From a virus, in the IMG/VR virus record IMGVR_UViG_3300035682_000031, positions 1 to 64,000 of that record: DNA of 64,000 bases; one strand, written 5' to 3'. Made by a program: the position numbers and the translations under genes. Below are positions 13,848 through 21,562 of the stretch, in pieces. The first letter of the stretch is position 1. Each line of letters opens with the position of its first letter. Under the pieces are notes generated by a model. It worked only from the letters and a program-made list of their open reading frames with translations, made no database searches and had not been told where the DNA came from.

Positions 13848-14119
13848 ACAACCTCCCCGCGATGTTCAAACTGCTCATTGTATTTACGGATGTAACGAGA
13901 TGTTTCAGGCAATATAAAGTAACGCAAACCGTTACCGTCTGCTTCGTCCACAGGGATAGGCTGGCCAGCTTCTACATAGGTTTTTATATGGTCGATTACC
14001 AACGTCTGCAATTCCAAGTCTGTTTCTGCAAAAAAAGATTTATTGAGACTTGGGAAGTCTAAAAACCCACCACGATAGACCGTGGCAACGTAAGACAGGG
14101 GTTCAAAAGTTTCGTTCAT
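13844..14119 (-). CDS. Hypothetical protein
   Basis: 91 residues from the ATG at 14119, after TTTAAGGAGCTTTAT. Alpha/beta sequence (YVATVYRGGFLDFPSLN; DLELQTLVIDHIKTYVEAG) of unknown function. It lies between the glycosyltransferase gene and the DUF4177-like gene in one transcript. Confidence 0.6.
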   Translation of the reverse strand: MNETFEPLSYVATVYRGGFLDFPSLNKSFFAETDLELQTLVIDHIKTYVEAGQPIPVDEADGNGLRYFILPETSRYIRKYNEQFEHRGEVV

Positions 14120-14129
14120 ATAAAGCTCC

Positions 14130-14936
14130 TTAAATTTTAAAAACGTCAATTTCATCAGATTGTGCAGCCATCATTTCTTGCAGACGCATCACCCGACAGG
14201 TTCTAAATTCTACTTCTTGGTCAAATGACGACCAGTATGTCACGTCTTCGGGCATAGCAATCTTACCGATATAATTCCCCTTGCGTGTAGCTCGTACGAT
14301 ATGATTATTTGCACCAACATGCACGCGCACACATGGCTTGCCGACAACAACAGCTTCGGTAAAACAGTTGCGCCACACAGCACGGAATACACCGTCCTCA
14401 CCACCGTGGTCGCGGAGAAATTCATCTTCTGGGAAACGCACAATCTTGGCCAGTTCAGTTCGCATCACAGTGTTGCCGATGGAGCCATACACCAGATCAC
14501 CAGCGATGGACTTGTAATACCCAGACGTTTCGATCTCTGGCGGTAGTCCCACGTATTCCATCGGCATAGCGATAAGATTGGTGCGCGATTGCGGGTGTAA
14601 GCCGAGTACGACTTCGTCGAGACGGTTGTCGATGTATTCGTCATCAGCGTCGAGGAAGGCGACAAGCGGTGTGCTAACGCTGGTAAGCCCCATATTACGA
14701 GCATAACCTGCCCCATGCGGCTGTCCGTATGTACGGCCTGTTGACTCGTAAGAAACGCCTCGATAATGGGCAAGCTGACACGCGCGTACATGGTCTGAGC
14801 GGCACGAACCGTCCACAACAATAATGACTTTATGCACACAATTCTGGTGTAGCGCGGACTGCACGGCACGGCCAAGCGTATCAGCGTGCTTATAACAGGG
14901 GATGACCACGGTTGTGGCCAGTTCAGATTCGATCAT
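14130..14936 (-). CDS. Family 2 glycosyltransferase
   Basis: A 268-residue protein with a GT-A fold. The N-terminus TTVVIPCYKHADTLGRAVQS is the classic nucleotide-sugar-binding start. KVIIVVDGS and the metal-binding LDADDE near residue 107 complete the GT2 signature, and a later HGGEDGVFRAVW holds the likely ED catalytic pair. It heads a short leftward operon opposite the late genes. It could glycosylate modified phage DNA or alter host surface polysaccharide; the sequence does not decide. Confidence 0.9.
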   Translation of the reverse strand: MIESELATTVVIPCYKHADTLGRAVQSALHQNCVHKVIIVVDGSCRSDHVRACQLAHYRGVSYESTGRTYGQPHGAGYARNMGLTSVSTPLVAFLDADDEYIDNRLDEVVLGLHPQSRTNLIAMPMEYVGLPPEIETSGYYKSIAGDLVYGSIGNTVMRTELAKIVRFPEDEFLRDHGGEDGVFRAVWRNCFTEAVVVGKPCVRVHVGANNHIVRATRKGNYIGKIAMPEDVTYWSSFDQEVEFRTCRVMRLQEMMAAQSDEIDVFKI

Positions 14937-14965
14937 GGGGGGACCCTTTCTCTAAAAAGTAACCT

Positions 14966-14994
14966 ATAGTACCATAAATAAGTTATTGACACAA
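14966..14994 (-). promoter_or_regulatory. Leftward promoter TTGTGT-17-TACTAT of the GT2 operon
   Basis: Minus strand: -35 TTGTGT (14994-14989), 17 bp, -10 TACTAT (14971-14966). The -35 box overlaps that of the rightward late promoter by three bases. A GTAACCTAT motif (14959-14967) overlaps the -10. Confidence 0.5.
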
Positions 14995-15014
14995 TAAAAA
15001 TAACCTGTTATAAT
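14986..15014 (+). promoter_or_regulatory. Perfect-consensus rightward promoter TTGACA-17-TATAAT for the late side
   Basis: TTGACA (14986-14991), 17 bp, TATAAT (15009-15014). It starts rightward transcription about 20 nt before the first late-side gene. The spacer contains TAACCTG running into the -10, giving a TAACCTGTTA imperfect palindrome that could be an operator. Confidence 0.88.
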
Positions 15015-15043
15015 GATTTCCATACTAACGTCGAGATACCCCC

Positions 15044-15556
15044 ATGACACAAATCAAAACCCAGTACGATGACAACGCCGAGGCCGAACTGATCCGGCTC
15101 TGGACGGCTGGCGATCGTGTCTCAGAGATCGCACGCAAGACAAACCGTAGCATATACAGTGTGCGGACCAAGTTAAAGCACCTGCGTAAAGCGGGTACCG
15201 TCGATGCACGTCGTTTGTCTCCGATTACCGTGAAGAAGATTGCACGAGATATTTACGATGCAGTCGATCATCCACACATGCTTAAAGATCTTGCGCTGAC
15301 CGAGTATTTCGTACGTTTGGCCAATGGGCGTCGAGCTCTGGCCGAAGAACACCTACAACAGTTTCAGGATCAATCTGGCCGTTGTGTTTACTCAGGCGCT
15401 GCGATGTCACCCAACCGACCTGGACTGGTGCCAGTAGTTGACCCAGAGCTGGGCGCGTTTGCGTGCGATTTTATTATTCGAATGAAACAGGATTATAAGG
15501 CAGCGAGTTTCATAGCGTTGTGTCGAGTAATCGCCGAGAAAGACAGAAATGGATGA
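15044..15556 (+). CDS. Putative transcription regulator: HTH plus degenerate HNH-like domain
   Basis: A 170-residue protein. The N-terminal segment AELIRLWTAGDRVSEIARKT followed by NRSIYSVRTKLKHLRKAG is a clear helix-turn-helix of the GcrA/MerR-like reader type. The C-terminal segment LQQFQDQSGRCVYSGAAMSP resembles the start of HNH-type domains seen in phage regulators, but the catalytic His-Asn-His residues are not evident. It is the first gene after the consensus late-side promoter and next to two divergent promoters, so autoregulation or early/late switching is plausible. Confidence 0.65.
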   Translation: MTQIKTQYDDNAEAELIRLWTAGDRVSEIARKTNRSIYSVRTKLKHLRKAGTVDARRLSPITVKKIARDIYDAVDHPHMLKDLALTEYFVRLANGRRALAEEHLQQFQDQSGRCVYSGAAMSPNRPGLVPVVDPELGAFACDFIIRMKQDYKAASFIALCRVIAEKDRNG

Positions 15557-15752
15557 CGAGATATTATATGCTTGCCAAATCGCGGATTGTTCATCGTTGA
15601 AGTCGGCTGTAAAATTATTGGACAGCACTACTAAAAAATGTGGAGAGCGGCAATTGTACCGACTACACCGCGCCGGATATTTACCGACCGGAATATATGA
15701 GTATTTGTTAACGCTTCGCAAAGCTTTTCCCGACCAATATGTAAACAGCTGA
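15549..15752 (+). CDS. Small helical protein, possible DNA-binding
   Basis: A 67-residue basic, helical protein with KKCGERQLYRLHRAGYLP as a potential recognition segment. The ATG overlaps the upstream stop by 8 bp, coupling it to the regulator. No known family. Confidence 0.55.
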   Translation: MDDEILYACQIADCSSLKSAVKLLDSTTKKCGERQLYRLHRAGYLPTGIYEYLLTLRKAFPDQYVNS

Positions 15753-15888
15753 CACCCATGCACGAACGCGCGGTTGTTATCCCCACAAGTGATTGACTAT
15801 GCAGATATAATGTGATATGCTCAATGTGTGGCGATGTCTTGTTTGGGTAGTTATCTGGGGGGATCTTGACGTCGTCACCCCTAACATT

Positions 15889-16107
15889 ATGCCAATTGAC
15901 AAAACAACCTGTTGCCCGTATGGGACATTCCAAGAGACCGTCATTGTGACCAACAAGACGAACAACTCTCCTGCGAATCAACAGGCACAAGTGTTGATGG
16001 GCAAGCAGAAAATGCCGCTGGATAAGTTCATGGCCAAATTTCCATGTGAGACTAAGTTGTACAACACGTCTTACGTTTGTCCACCAAAAGGGTCAGAGAC
16101 CCTTTAA
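15889..16107 (+). CDS. Hypothetical small protein, start uncertain
   Basis: The frame is open from 15817. The part that looks protein-like starts at MPIDKTTCCPYGTFQ (15889, 72 residues), but neither Met has a good ribosome site. The end lies in a hairpin AAAGGGTC-AGA-GACCCTTT near 16088-16106. No function recognised. The following Acb2-like gene starts 16 nt later. Confidence 0.4.
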   Translation: MPIDKTTCCPYGTFQETVIVTNKTNNSPANQQAQVLMGKQKMPLDKFMAKFPCETKLYNTSYVCPPKGSETL

Positions 16108-16123
16108 CCCGCAGGAGAAGTAG

Positions 16124-16354
16124 ATGACTACAGAACTAACATACGGCCAGAAGGCGGTTGGACTCACATTCAACCCAAGTAATGATGATAAAGTCCAAAT
16201 TATCAAAGCGCAATTCTCCGATATTATTGACGGGTTGAGTAATGAACGAGACCGCACAAACCATGACGAGGTAAAGCGCATGTTGTCGGTTGCGATCACA
16301 GAAGCACAAACAGCACAGATGTGGGCGGTCAAAGCCGTTACTTGGCAATATTGA
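16124..16354 (+). CDS. acb2: Acb2/Tad1-hairpin-domain protein, anti-CBASS cyclic nucleotide sponge
   Basis: A 76-residue protein. It begins ELTYGQKAVGLTFNPSNDDK, continues with a helix and ends with SVAITEAQTAQMWAVKAVTW. The conserved YGxKAVGLTFNPS start and AITEAQxAQMWAVKAxTW end are the signature of the Acb2 family as I know it. Acb2 proteins form hexamers that trap cyclic di- and trinucleotides of CBASS and Thoeris signals, blocking effector activation. AGGAGAAGTAG precedes the ATG. Its place among the first rightward genes fits early antidefence action. Confidence 0.85.
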   Translation: MTTELTYGQKAVGLTFNPSNDDKVQIIKAQFSDIIDGLSNERDRTNHDEVKRMLSVAITEAQTAQMWAVKAVTWQY

Positions 16355-16521
16355 ATAAGCCAGTGGAAGTGCCGAAGGTTGGCTTTAATGAGGCTTTGCA
16401 GCGAATAGCCAAGTTTGATAGGAGAAAGTTGTCTGATAATTTGAAACAAAAAATAGCAAAGAAAGAACCTTACTGCATTAAAGAAGTGGTACAGGGCATT
16501 TCGCTATTGCTTGTAAATTAA
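16350..16521 (+). CDS. Possible small protein overlapping the Acb2 end
   Basis: A basic frame open through NKPVEVPKVGFNEALQRIAK and KFDRRKLSDNLKQKIAKKEP to 16521. It looks like real protein but has no strong ribosome site. A TTG at 16350 overlaps the Acb2 stop; a GTG inside Acb2 (16321) is the alternative. It could also be expressed by coupling. Role unknown. Confidence 0.35.
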
Positions 16522-16984
16522 GTCTATATTATTATTGCCGCGTCTACTAACATAGACTGGCTTACAAGTGACAGGGTATCCCCGAGTCACCCTGCCTTGA
16601 CTTAATGTATTATGGTCATATAGGTATTAGCCATATCCGAGCCCTCCATTTTAGAATTACCCGTCTAAATCGGTGCCGCCGCTAAGCTGGCTTGGGTAGC
16701 AAATTGAAAGCCTCATGCCTTAGAACATTGGGCTTGTGTTAAACGGGGCTAAATTTAGTCCTGTCAAGTATATAATTTCCCCGGAGATTGCAGGTTCGAA
16801 CCCTACATTTCCGACCAATTCCATTGAGGTGTTTAACGGTAAACACGCTGGGCAGATAGCCCAGAGATTGCAGGTTCGATCCCTGCCTTTGGAGCCCCAT
16901 CTATGATGAAGATGCTGGTTCGAGTCCAGCCTGTCGAGAGCCGTGTAAAAGCGTCTTGGCGGTAGCTTAAAGGTCAAAGCGTCG
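16522..16984 (+). other. Non-coding region with tRNA-like fragments
   Basis: 463 bases without a supported gene. It contains three tRNA T-arm motifs (16790-16806, 16870-16886, 16914-16930) with TTCGA loops, and at least two D-arm-like segments (16829-16846 and GCTT-AAAGGTCA-AAGC near 16964-16979). There are also extra hairpins: AGTCTAT/ATAGACT at 16521-16558, CAGGGT/ACCCTG near 16572-16594, and GGGGCTAAATTTAGTCC at 16745-16761. Only one full cloverleaf can be drawn. The pattern suggests a decaying or unusual tRNA cluster. Confidence 0.5.
16820..16894 (+). tRNA. tRNA-like cloverleaf, anticodon GAT (Ile), with irregular features
   Basis: All arms fold in standard order: acceptor 5' TCCATTG, D-stem GTGT/ACAC with GG in the loop, anticodon stem CTGGG/CCCAG with loop CAGATAG, 5-nt variable region, perfect T-stem GCAGG/CCTGC with loop TTCGATC, acceptor 3' CTTTGGA. 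Anomalies: two T-T mismatches in the acceptor, A at position 8 instead of T, A at position 33 instead of T, and no encoded CCA directly after the discriminator. It may be a pseudogene or a decoy. Confidence 0.4.
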
Positions 16985-17494
16985 TCACCCCTTAAAACCG
17001 CCCGGTGGTACGTTTGTAACCACATTGCCGGTCTCGGTTATTTTTACACCCACATCTGAATTTTCTGCGCCGATTATATAACGTCCCGGCTTGCATTTGT
17101 ATGAACACCAATCATTCTTCGATGATACCGATCCAATAATTTGCTGCCCAAGACACCCGCAATAGGTTTCGTCGAACCCTTTGCCTCTGACAGGTGTAAC
17201 GGTATTGATGACGGTTTCACCCCCAAACACAACGGCGACGATGGTTGGATTTTTGAACACGTCTTTTCCTGAGAATTCGACCCAGTCCAGATAGCCGTTT
17301 TCTACCGTTGCGCCTTCACCCACAGTGCTGAATGGTTCATCCGAATCCAACTTAGTCCATGTGCAATCGACAAACACACACCCAACGCCAAACTCGCATT
17401 TAGCATAAAAAGTGCAGTTGATAAAAATACACCCGTCTCCGAACGTGTCTCCGGGACCGAATGTCTGACCTTCAAATATTTGACCGTTTGCCAT
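16985..17494 (-). CDS. Beta-helix-like protein, opposite strand within the late region
   Basis: A 169-residue protein transcribed against its neighbours. The first half alternates FxxCTF and FGxGC elements (GDGCIFINCTFYAKCEFGVG, then GCVFVDCTW), resembling right-handed beta-helix or pentapeptide-like rungs. The second half is Gly/Cys-rich (CGCLGQQIIGS; CSYKCKPGRYIIGAE). Its ATG lies inside the promoter that serves the terminase genes, with no Shine-Dalgarno, so it may be expressed from a leaderless or weak transcript. The orientation suggests a moron-type gene. Confidence 0.6.
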   Translation of the reverse strand: MANGQIFEGQTFGPGDTFGDGCIFINCTFYAKCEFGVGCVFVDCTWTKLDSDEPFSTVGEGATVENGYLDWVEFSGKDVFKNPTIVAVVFGGETVINTVTPVRGKGFDETYCGCLGQQIIGSVSSKNDWCSYKCKPGRYIIGAENSDVGVKITETGNVVTNVPPGGFKG

Positions 17495-17507
17495 AATATG
17501 ATATACT
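17480..17507 (+). promoter_or_regulatory. Promoter TTGACC-16-TATACT just before the small terminase gene
   Basis: -35 TTGACC (17480-17485), a 16-bp spacer, -10 TATACT (17502-17507). The next ATG is at 17515, only 7 nt after the -10, so the transcript would be nearly or fully leaderless. No Shine-Dalgarno is present there. Confidence 0.55.
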
Positions 17508-17514
17508 CGCGCGT

Positions 17515-17958
17515 ATGAATACCCCCGCTAAGTATACCTCACAAAGAACTCCCGTGGAAATCGCAACCATCGCACTTGATATGGTGTTGTATGGAGACGA
17601 CGATCTGGTTGGTGTTCTTGAAACACACGCGTTAACCGAAGAAGAACTATTACATTTAATGGACGATCCGCACTTTGTTGCGGAGATGCGACGCGTGAAC
17701 ACCGAGATGGCAACCCCACACGGCGCGATTAAAGTTCAGTCATTATCCATGCTGTACGGCCATGTCGCTACCGTAAACTCGATTGCTTCGGACACTATGG
17801 AAGCTGGTGCTACGAGGCTTCGGGCAATCTCGCAGTTGGCTGCATGGGCCGGTTTAGGGGAAGAGGACGGCAAAACCGGTGGCGGTCCTATGGTAAATAT
17901 TTCGTTCACGGGGATCACACCGACAAACACAGTGATAGAGGTTAATCGAGATGAGTGA
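17515..17958 (+). CDS. Putative terminase small subunit
   Basis: A 147-residue protein directly upstream of and overlapping the large terminase by 8 bp. Helical acidic sequence (EIATIALDMVLYGDDDLVGV; LTEEELLHLMDDPHFVAEM) ending in a Gly-rich tail, typical of small terminases, which bind packaging sites and load the large subunit. The call rests mainly on position and size; no specific DNA-binding motif is identified. Confidence 0.65.
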   Translation: MNTPAKYTSQRTPVEIATIALDMVLYGDDDLVGVLETHALTEEELLHLMDDPHFVAEMRRVNTEMATPHGAIKVQSLSMLYGHVATVNSIASDTMEAGATRLRAISQLAAWAGLGEEDGKTGGGPMVNISFTGITPTNTVIEVNRDE

Positions 17959-19480
17959 CGTGAATATCAATCTGGATATGACCAAGTATCCTACACTGGT
18001 TGAGTTTACCCAAAGTCCAGAATATATCCGTATGATAATCGGCCCTGCCGGGTCGATGAAGACATCATGGTGTTTCAACGAAATATTAAAATTTGCTTGC
18101 GCGCAGGAGCCCGATGCGTTTGGTGTACGTAGCACCCGTTGGTGTGTAGTGCGAAACACGTATCAAGTTTTGAAAGATTCCACCCTCCGAACAGCAAAAA
18201 ATATTTTGGGCGTCTTAAATTCTGGGTTGAAGCCAGAGCAGAAGAAGGCCATTGTATTTATCGAAGGCACACTACCCAAAGCGCGCGCTAATTTCGATCT
18301 TCCCGACGGCACAACGGTTGAATTTGAAATCGACTTCTTGGCTGTGGATTCTGTAGACGTTGTGGGTAAATTGCTCGGTTACGAGTTCACAGGATGTTTC
18401 CTAGACGAAGTTTCTGAACTACCCAAAGAGGTTGTACTGGCTGCTGCGCGGCGTGCAGGACGGTACCCGTTCAATGTTAAAGCTACGTGGTTTGGTTTGT
18501 TCGGTGCAACCAATGGCCCAAAAGAAGATCATTGGCTGTATAATTGGTCTATGGGTGGGGATGAGGACTTTAAAAAACTCATGCTTGAAATTGAATCTAA
18601 GACAGGACGAAAGTTCTTTCGATTGTTTCAGCAACCTCCTGCGCTCCTTCGACCAGATAAAGATCATCCAAACTGGCGAGAAAACCCACGGGCAGAAAAT
18701 GTCCATAATTTACCGGGTGAGTATGGATATTATTTTGCCATGTTGGCAGGTAGTGACCCAGAAATTCAAGCCTACGTCGAAGGCAAGTTTGCCAAGCTAG
18801 TAACCGGCGAAGTCGTGTTCAAAGAGTTTAGCGAATCTTTCCATGTTATAGATAATGAAGACTTGCCACCAGTGGCCGGGCATGATCTGGTATTGGGGGC
18901 TGACTTCGGGCGCACACCGGCAATATTGTTGGGCGCCGAGGCCGCTGACGGAACGCTCTATATCATTGACGAGATATTGGGTGAGGATGTGTCGATTGAT
19001 AAGCTGATAGATGAGTATCTCAAACCCGTAATGACGCAAAGATACAAGGGCAGCGTCGTCAGTGAAGCGTGGGGTGACCCTGCAGGTTCGAACAAAGGGC
19101 AGGCAAATGATCTATCCCCATTCGAAGTCGTGAACCAGAAAGGCATTCCAATAACGGCCGCGTTACAGCATAATTTATATCCGCCACGGCTAGACGCTGT
19201 TCGATACTACTTGGAGAGAATTGGCTCAAACGGCAAGCCAAAGATTCGTATTGCAAAGCGATGTGTTTATCTGATAAAATCACTCGGGTACAACTACATC
19301 TATGAAAAAACAGCAAGTAATTCAACGATTACAAAAGATACACCGACCAAGTCCCATATCGGTTGGGTTTCGGATGTTGCAGATGCGTTACAATATTTAT
19401 GCTTGGGTTTACGTCTACGCGGTGTTAAGCCAAAACGGGACAAAGGTTTCAAACCCAAGAAAAAGAAAAATCGAGTTTAA
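17951..19480 (+). CDS. terL: Terminase large subunit
   Basis: A 509-residue DNA packaging motor. The N-terminal ATPase has Walker A GPAGSMKTS (K37) and Walker B CFLDE (D152, E153). The C-terminal RNase H-fold nuclease has GADFGRTPAILLGAE with D318 and GDPAG with D376, followed by a basic Lys-rich tail. Length is in the normal range. The start overlaps the small subunit. It cuts concatemeric DNA and pumps it into the prohead through the portal encoded downstream. Confidence 0.95.
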   Translation: MSDVNINLDMTKYPTLVEFTQSPEYIRMIIGPAGSMKTSWCFNEILKFACAQEPDAFGVRSTRWCVVRNTYQVLKDSTLRTAKNILGVLNSGLKPEQKKAIVFIEGTLPKARANFDLPDGTTVEFEIDFLAVDSVDVVGKLLGYEFTGCFLDEVSELPKEVVLAAARRAGRYPFNVKATWFGLFGATNGPKEDHWLYNWSMGGDEDFKKLMLEIESKTGRKFFRLFQQPPALLRPDKDHPNWRENPRAENVHNLPGEYGYYFAMLAGSDPEIQAYVEGKFAKLVTGEVVFKEFSESFHVIDNEDLPPVAGHDLVLGADFGRTPAILLGAEAADGTLYIIDEILGEDVSIDKLIDEYLKPVMTQRYKGSVVSEAWGDPAGSNKGQANDLSPFEVVNQKGIPITAALQHNLYPPRLDAVRYYLERIGSNGKPKIRIAKRCVYLIKSLGYNYIYEKTASNSTITKDTPTKSHIGWVSDVADALQYLCLGLRLRGVKPKRDKGFKPKKKKNRV

Positions 19481-19491
19481 GGAGGTTCACA

Positions 19492-19584
19492 ATGTTGGTA
19501 TCTCAGTCATTACGCTGCGGGTCACAAGGATGTTCTACAAAAACCCCAGTCCGCCCACCACAATTAGCTAAATCTACCTGCTGA
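19492..19584 (+). CDS. 30-residue conserved peptide between terminase and portal
   Basis: The strong ribosome site AAGGAGGTTCACA precedes an ATG at 19492. The product begins MLVSQSLRCGSQGCSTKTPV and ends in RPPQLAKSTC. Its TGA overlaps the portal start (TGATG). Short Cys/Pro-rich peptides with an RPPQLAKxxC ending are, to my recollection, found at this place in related podoviruses. Role unknown. Confidence 0.65.
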   Translation: MLVSQSLRCGSQGCSTKTPVRPPQLAKSTC

Positions 19585-21533
19585 TGATGCGCAAAAAGAA
19601 ACTGCGGGTTTCTCAGGCCCTTGGTTCATTTGTCAGAGCTAAGTTTACTGCCGCACAAGATTTTAAGCGACGAGATGTCTATGATCGCTTGCTTCGTTGC
19701 GTCGATATGGTGCGAGGACGCCCCATTGTAGACTTGGATGACGAGATTGAATGTGGGCTTACAATGAATATCGTAAGTCCCATTGTGCGTGGTATTGTGG
19801 GTATGCTGCGGGACATTTATGCCAACAACGCAGATCAGCCTTTTGTTTTGGACTCGAGTCCAGTTGTAGATCTTCCAGAAACGGTACGAGAACAATTAGA
19901 AGCTGAGTTAATCGCGCGCTATCCACAGATGATTCAAAATTTGGGGTACGACCAGAGCGCGTACAAAGCAGATATAGAACAGTTAAAACAAACCACGATC
20001 AAGATGGAAAACATGCGCGCGGTGCGCGCAGCCTCCGCGCTGACACCAGTCGTAAACGATCAACTTCTCGACGCCGGCTGGAGCGCAGAGTTTGAGAACA
20101 AATTTTTGCATAATTATGTTGTGTTCCCCACAGCGATTATGAAAGTGCCCGTTTGGCGTGTTAAGAAGTGGAAACGCTGGAATGGTACTACAATGGCGGT
20201 AGAGGAGAAAGTGGTTTGTACCGTTGAAACGGTATCGCCATTTGATTTTTACCCTGCCCCCGGAGCTTCTTGTGTGGAAGACGCAGAGTACGTAATTGAA
20301 CGGCGTCGTGTAAATAACAGCGAGTTGCGTTCTTATTCCAGCGTCAATGGGTTTGATGATGAAGGACTGGATTTGGTACTGGAGACATATCCAGATGGGC
20401 ATGTTGAGGAGTACGAAGATGGCCAAAATACGACAAACCAAGAACTCGGCATTGATTCAATGGATGAAGGGTTTGAAGGATTTTACGATGCACTTGGTTA
20501 TTTTGGTGTAATCCCAGGTTCTTATCTTGTCCAGTACGGAGTGGACGGCGTAGAAGCTGGATTCAACTACGAGGCCGAAGTTTGGACCGTAGGTGATATC
20601 GTAATTAAAGCAAGATTGAATCCAGACTCGGTTGGTCGTCGACCATTTCGGGCTTGTTCTTTCGAACCGATCCCCGGCGAGTTTTGGGGTGAATGTCCAG
20701 TCACACGATTAGAGGACATCCAACGAGTGTGCACGTCAACTGTTGCGCACATGATTCGAAACCTGTCTTTCAGTAGTGGTCCAATCTTAGAAGTCGTTCG
20801 TTCGCGTTTCGAGGACGACACAGACGCAGAAGATTTTAGCCCGTACACTACCAAAGATATAAAACCAGATCTAGCAGGCAATCAAGGACGTGCTATTAAC
20901 ACAGTTGAGACACAATCTAAAGTGTCCGAGTTTATGGCGTTGTTTGATAAATTTGTTGAGTTAGGATATGACGCTGTTGGTATTCCGAAAGCGCTGTTCG
21001 GTTCGCCTGACGGCTTAGGTACGATTGGGCGTTCAGCAGGTGGTATTGCTGCTGTTTTCACACAGGCATCTAAGTCTATCAAATATTCAATGCGTTTGTT
21101 GGAAGAAGGAATTATTGAGCCGTCTATTCAGTGGTTTGTAGATTACACAATAATGACCACACGAGATGACACGCTCAAAGGGGACATTCGTGTTCGAGCA
21201 CGCGGCGTCACTGGTATTGCAGATCGCGAGGCAAAGCGAGAAGGTCTGGAATGGGCGTTGCAGTCTATTGCTCCGATGGTAGGTATTGTAGATCCGACGA
21301 CGGGACAACCTGTCATTCCGGCAACCGCACCAGCAAGAATTTTATTTGAGATATTTAAAGCAAGAGGCATTCCAACGGACGGTGTTTTCACTACGGATTT
21401 CGATTTGCAGGATGCCTTGCAAGCAGACACAAGTGGCTCGGCGCAGAATACGCCGGAAGTAGTAGCGACACCAACACTAGATGGTCGAAGTGGTGATATG
21501 CAGCAGGCATTGACATCTGAGAACGGTTTGTAA
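19584..21533 (+). CDS. Portal protein
   Basis: A 649-residue protein immediately after the terminase, of the size of podovirus portals. It contains the typical portal features: an acidic N-terminal helical region (RDVYDRLLRCVDMVRGRPI), a central beta-rich wing (AEVWTVGDIVIKARLNPD), the clip/stem region with RLEDIQRVCTSTVAHMIRN, and a Gly-rich loop (SPDGLGTIGRSAGGIA) before a long helix. It forms the dodecameric DNA channel at the capsid vertex. Confidence 0.85.
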   Translation: MMRKKKLRVSQALGSFVRAKFTAAQDFKRRDVYDRLLRCVDMVRGRPIVDLDDEIECGLTMNIVSPIVRGIVGMLRDIYANNADQPFVLDSSPVVDLPETVREQLEAELIARYPQMIQNLGYDQSAYKADIEQLKQTTIKMENMRAVRAASALTPVVNDQLLDAGWSAEFENKFLHNYVVFPTAIMKVPVWRVKKWKRWNGTTMAVEEKVVCTVETVSPFDFYPAPGASCVEDAEYVIERRRVNNSELRSYSSVNGFDDEGLDLVLETYPDGHVEEYEDGQNTTNQELGIDSMDEGFEGFYDALGYFGVIPGSYLVQYGVDGVEAGFNYEAEVWTVGDIVIKARLNPDSVGRRPFRACSFEPIPGEFWGECPVTRLEDIQRVCTSTVAHMIRNLSFSSGPILEVVRSRFEDDTDAEDFSPYTTKDIKPDLAGNQGRAINTVETQSKVSEFMALFDKFVELGYDAVGIPKALFGSPDGLGTIGRSAGGIAAVFTQASKSIKYSMRLLEEGIIEPSIQWFVDYTIMTTRDDTLKGDIRVRARGVTGIADREAKREGLEWALQSIAPMVGIVDPTTGQPVIPATAPARILFEIFKARGIPTDGVFTTDFDLQDALQADTSGSAQNTPEVVATPTLDGRSGDMQQALTSENGL

Positions 21534-21562
21534 TAGAATGCGGTTATTAACAGGGACAATCC

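Noticed and set aside
15791-15819. TTGACT-17-TATGCT as a further rightward promoter
   Set aside because: It falls between tightly spaced genes, would start inside or after the uncertain 15817 frame start, and has weak hexamers; not enough support to list.
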